NCBI GenBank assembly: GCA_946478915.1
Contig: CAMLER010000231.1
Span: forward strand, 1 to 7,579
Direction: 5' to 3'
DNA from: an uncultured Chryseolinea sp.
GTDB lineage: Bacteria; Bacteroidota; Bacteroidia; Cytophagales; Cyclobacteriaceae
Length of the DNA stretch: 7,579 nt
Shown here: piece by piece, positions 5,090 to 7,579 of the stretch
Layout of the letters: every line of letters starts with the position of its first letter
Position numbering within the stretch: the first letter of the stretch is position 1
Program-made: the position numbers and the translations under genes
Notes under the pieces: generated by a model
The model's database searches: none
What the model was told of the DNA's origin: nothing
Seen by the model: the letters and a program-made list of their open reading frames with translations, nothing else

Positions 5090-6426
5090 ACAAGTCAGGA
5101 GTCGTTCCGGTTGACGTCAGCACACTGAGTCCCAGGGATACGTGGATATCCATCTTCATCATTGGAATGTTGTTCTTTATTTTCGGATTTGTATCTTGGG
5201 TCAACGCTATACTCATTCCTTACTTCAAGATCGCGTGTGAGCTAACGAATTTTCAGTCCTACCTGGTAGCGTTCGCCTTCTATATTTCATACTTCGTAAT
5301 ATCGCTCCCGGCATCTTACCTTCTTAAAAGAACCGGATTTAAGAAAGGTATGCTCGTTGGATTTATGTCCATGGCTTTGGGAGCATTCATTTTTATTCCT
5401 GCAGCCCTTACGCGGACGTATGAAATATTTTTGATTGGATTGTTTACCATCGGCGCCGGACTATCGGTGCTACAAACTGCTGCTAATCCATACATCACTA
5501 TTCTCGGGCCGAAAGAAAGTGCGGCCCAACGGATTAGTATCATGGGTATTTTCAACAAGGGTGCAGGAATTCTGGCGCCGATTGTTTTTGCAGCTGTGAT
5601 TTTAAAAGCTACCGACACCGAGCTTTTTAAGATGCTTGAAACAATGAGTCCGGCTGAAAAAGATGCTGCTCTTGATGAATTTATTAAGAGGGTCATTTTG
5701 CCCTATGCGTGTGTCGGCACCGTGTTGGTAGGTCTGGGACTCTTTGTGAGGTACTCTCCGCTGCCAGAGATTAATACAGAACAAGAATCGCCGGAAGTTG
5801 CGACGGCCAATATTTCGAAGAAAAGTATCCTTGAATTTCCCCATTTAATGCTAGGTGCGGTTGCAATTTTCCTGCATGTTGGAACGCAGGTGATCGCTAT
5901 TGATACCGTGATCGGATATGCTAACTCAATGAATATTGATTTACTCGAGGCGAAGGTGTTTCCATCGTACACATTGTTCGCGACGATCTGCGGATATATC
6001 TTAGGTATCATCTGTATTCCAAAATATTTCAGCCAACTGAATGCGCTTCGGTTTTGCACGTTGTTAGGCGCTACCTTAACGGTCCTTATTCAGGTCCTTC
6101 AGGGCGATGTAACATTCCTCGGGCATACTGCTGACCTATCAATATGGATGGTAGTTCTCCTGGGATTTGCAAACTCACTTGTTTGGGCTGGTATCTGGCC
6201 TCTTGCGTTGGATGGGCTGGGAAAATTTACTAAAGTCGGTGCCTCGATATTGATAATGGGTTTGTGTGGAAATGCCATCTTGCCGTTGTTTTATGGATAC
6301 TTTGCCGATGTGTACAATGTGCGCATAGCCTATTGGGTGCTGCTGCCTTGTTATCTTTATTTGGTTTTCTACGCTTTCACAGGTTACAGCTTAAGGCAAT
6401 GGGGTGTTGTGAGACGGAGTGCTTAG
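5077..6426 (+). CDS. MFS sugar permease of the FucP/NagP type, probable GlcNAc transporter
   Basis: A 449-residue inner-membrane protein with about 12 hydrophobic helices, approximately at 24-47, 61-82, 91-109, 116-137, 158-176, 206-226, 255-275, 294-314, 324-340, 355-374, 386-410 and 417-437. Family signatures are GFVSWVNAILIPYFK (37-51), LTNFQSYLVAFAFY (56-69) and LQTAANPYITILGP (132-145), the last being the hallmark of the fucose/glucose-galactose permease family. Compared with E. coli FucP as I recall it, the two key acidic residues are replaced: Asp46 by A44 and Glu135 by Q133. Sitting between nagB and nagA, it most likely brings in GlcNAc as free sugar (NagP-like). Two in-frame starts exist: ATG 5077 and ATG 5086. 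The second gives a 4-base ATGA overlap with nagB and may be the true start (446 aa). Either way the gene should be translationally coupled to nagB. Confidence 0.9.
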   Translation: MASMNKSGVVPVDVSTLSPRDTWISIFIIGMLFFIFGFVSWVNAILIPYFKIACELTNFQSYLVAFAFYISYFVISLPASYLLKRTGFKKGMLVGFMSMALGAFIFIPAALTRTYEIFLIGLFTIGAGLSVLQTAANPYITILGPKESAAQRISIMGIFNKGAGILAPIVFAAVILKATDTELFKMLETMSPAEKDAALDEFIKRVILPYACVGTVLVGLGLFVRYSPLPEINTEQESPEVATANISKKSILEFPHLMLGAVAIFLHVGTQVIAIDTVIGYANSMNIDLLEAKVFPSYTLFATICGYILGIICIPKYFSQLNALRFCTLLGATLTVLIQVLQGDVTFLGHTADLSIWMVVLLGFANSLVWAGIWPLALDGLGKFTKVGASILIMGLCGNAILPLFYGYFADVYNVRIAYWVLLPCYLYLVFYAFTGYSLRQWGVVRRSA

Positions 6427-6485
6427 AAGTCGTAGCTGTTCAGTTTACAGACCATGGATTATAAAACCTTTCAATCATTATCGTC

Positions 6486-7579
6486 GTGCAACTAACTAAA
6501 ATTATAAATGGAAAAATTATCACGCCGCACAGGGTGTTGAATAATGGATTCATTGTTATTGAAGGACATAAGATTGTCGAAGTTAGTGAAAGCAATACCG
6601 AGATTCCTGAAGCTCAGACAATAGATGCCAAAGGGAATTACATCGCGCCGGGATTCATTGACATTCACGTTCATGGAGGCGGGGGTTACGATTTTATGGA
6701 TGCAACGGTAGACGCTTTCTTGAAAATAGCTGAATTGCATGCTCAATACGGAACCACAGCAATGTTACCAACTACCCTGTCGAGCACGAAGGAGGAGATG
6801 CTCAAAGCATTACGAGCTTATGATCAGGCCAACGGTAAAAATACGGACGGAGCTCAATTCATAGGGATGCATCTGGAAGGGCCTTATTTTGCAATGAATC
6901 AGCGTGGAGCACAGGATCCTCGATACATTCGGGATCCGGACCCGTCGGAATACGAGGATATTCTTTCTCAGTCATCGAGTGTTAAGCGATGGAGTGCAGC
7001 GCCAGAACTTAAGGGCGCGATCGAGTTTGGCCGCTATATGCGATCAAAACACGTGCTTCCGGCTCTCGCCCATACCGACGCTTTCTATGACGATGTTATC
7101 GTAGCATTTGAAAATGGGTACACATTGGCGACGCATCTGTATTCGGCTATGTCGGGCGTTACGAGAAAGAACGCATTTCGATATGCCGGCGTTATCGAAA
7201 GCGCTTTTGTGATCGACGGAATGGATGTTGAAATCATCGCCGACGGTGTGCATCTACCCGCACCGTTGTTGAAGCTTGTTTACAAAATAAAAGGTGCTGA
7301 CCGCACTGCACTAATTACGGATGCAATGCGCGCAGCGGGTATGCCGCCCGGAAAAAGTATCCTGGGTAGTCTGACCAACGGCTTAGAAGTTATAGTCGAA
7401 GACGGTGTGGCAAAACTTCCGGATCGCTCCTCATTTGCAGGCAGTGTTGCAACCGCCGACCGATTGGTAAGGACGATGGTAAACGCAGGAGAAGTGCCTC
7501 TGACGGATGCTGTCAAAATGATGACTTCTACGCCTGCCAGAATATTGAATGTCGCCGGTAATAAAGGATCGCTTGCAAG
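6486..7579 (+). CDS. nagA: N-acetylglucosamine-6-phosphate deacetylase NagA, 3'-truncated by window edge
   Basis: The frame opens with GTG at 6486 and stays open to the edge (364 complete codons of an expected 380-395). The upstream in-frame stop TAA at 6462 leaves no ATG between, so GTG is the best start. The protein is an amidohydrolase-fold metalloenzyme: APGFIDIHVHGGGG (54-67) gives the HxH pair H61/H63; MHLEGPYF (128-135) the metal-binding E131; LAHTDA (194-199) H196; ATHLYSAM (215-222) H217; IADGVHL (251-257) H256; LITDAM (276-281) the catalytic D279; and FAGSVATADRLV (317-328) plus STPARILNV (348-356) the C-terminal signatures. It removes acetate from GlcNAc-6-phosphate, giving the NagB substrate, in the cytoplasm. 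It lies 59 bp after the permease gene in the same direction, so probably the same transcript; the gap has no hairpin/T-run terminator and no Shine-Dalgarno. Only about the last 20-30 residues are missing. Confidence 0.95.
   Translation, partial: MQLTKIINGKIITPHRVLNNGFIVIEGHKIVEVSESNTEIPEAQTIDAKGNYIAPGFIDIHVHGGGGYDFMDATVDAFLKIAELHAQYGTTAMLPTTLSSTKEEMLKALRAYDQANGKNTDGAQFIGMHLEGPYFAMNQRGAQDPRYIRDPDPSEYEDILSQSSSVKRWSAAPELKGAIEFGRYMRSKHVLPALAHTDAFYDDVIVAFENGYTLATHLYSAMSGVTRKNAFRYAGVIESAFVIDGMDVEIIADGVHLPAPLLKLVYKIKGADRTALITDAMRAAGMPPGKSILGSLTNGLEVIVEDGVAKLPDRSSFAGSVATADRLVRTMVNAGEVPLTDAVKMMTSTPARILNVAGNKGSLA

Noticed and set aside
5316..6059. Overlapping minus-strand frames of 80-126 codons
   Set aside because: They are antisense shadows of the permease membrane helices.
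6492..7516. Minus- and plus-strand frames of 66-84 codons at the right end
   Set aside because: The nagA frame, open from GTG 6486 to the edge with every metal-binding motif, accounts for this region.

Overview
The window looks like chromosomal DNA of a Bacteroidota bacterium, probably of the Cytophagales/Chitinophagales type. The evidence is a SusC-type TonB-dependent receptor with an N-terminal carboxypeptidase-regulatory-like domain, twin-arginine Gfo/Idh/MocA oxidoreductases, a FucP/NagP-type sugar permease, and A-rich leaders that mostly lack Shine-Dalgarno sequences. The genus assignment is only an impression.

Layout. Positions 1-1371 (minus) hold the N-terminal 457 residues of a SusC-like receptor that runs off the left edge. 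Positions 1372-1751 are a gene-free gap with several small inverted repeats. Positions 1752-2735 and 2747-4084 (both minus, 11 bp apart) are two putatively Tat-exported Gfo/Idh/MocA oxidoreductases, transcribed toward the receptor. Positions 4085-4333 are a divergent intergenic region with a purine-rich stretch, a 9-bp direct repeat and five tandem 7-bp units. From 4334 to the right edge (plus) lies a three-gene amino-sugar operon: a NagB-family glucosamine-6-phosphate deaminase (4334-5089), an MFS permease of the FucP/NagP type (5077-6426, overlapping nagB) and the first 364 residues of NagA, N-acetylglucosamine-6-phosphate deacetylase (6486 to the edge).

How the genes may work together. The plus-strand operon encodes uptake of an amino sugar (probably GlcNAc), deacetylation of its 6-phosphate and deamination to fructose-6-phosphate. 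A free-sugar MFS permease delivers unphosphorylated sugar, so a kinase is needed and none is in the window. The minus-strand genes would supply outer-membrane import (SusC; its SusD partner is expected beyond the left edge) and envelope-located, nicotinamide-cofactor sugar chemistry of unknown substrate. Placing both halves in one amino-sugar locus is an inference from adjacency.

I saw no mobile element, CRISPR array, tRNA or rRNA. Nothing here is clearly a wholly new system. The points most worth a second look are the oxidoreductase pair facing the GlcNAc operon, the altered nucleotide-binding loop in the 327-aa oxidoreductase, the absence of both FucP-type acidic residues in the permease, the NagB active-site variant, and the heptamer repeats in the divergent intergenic region.
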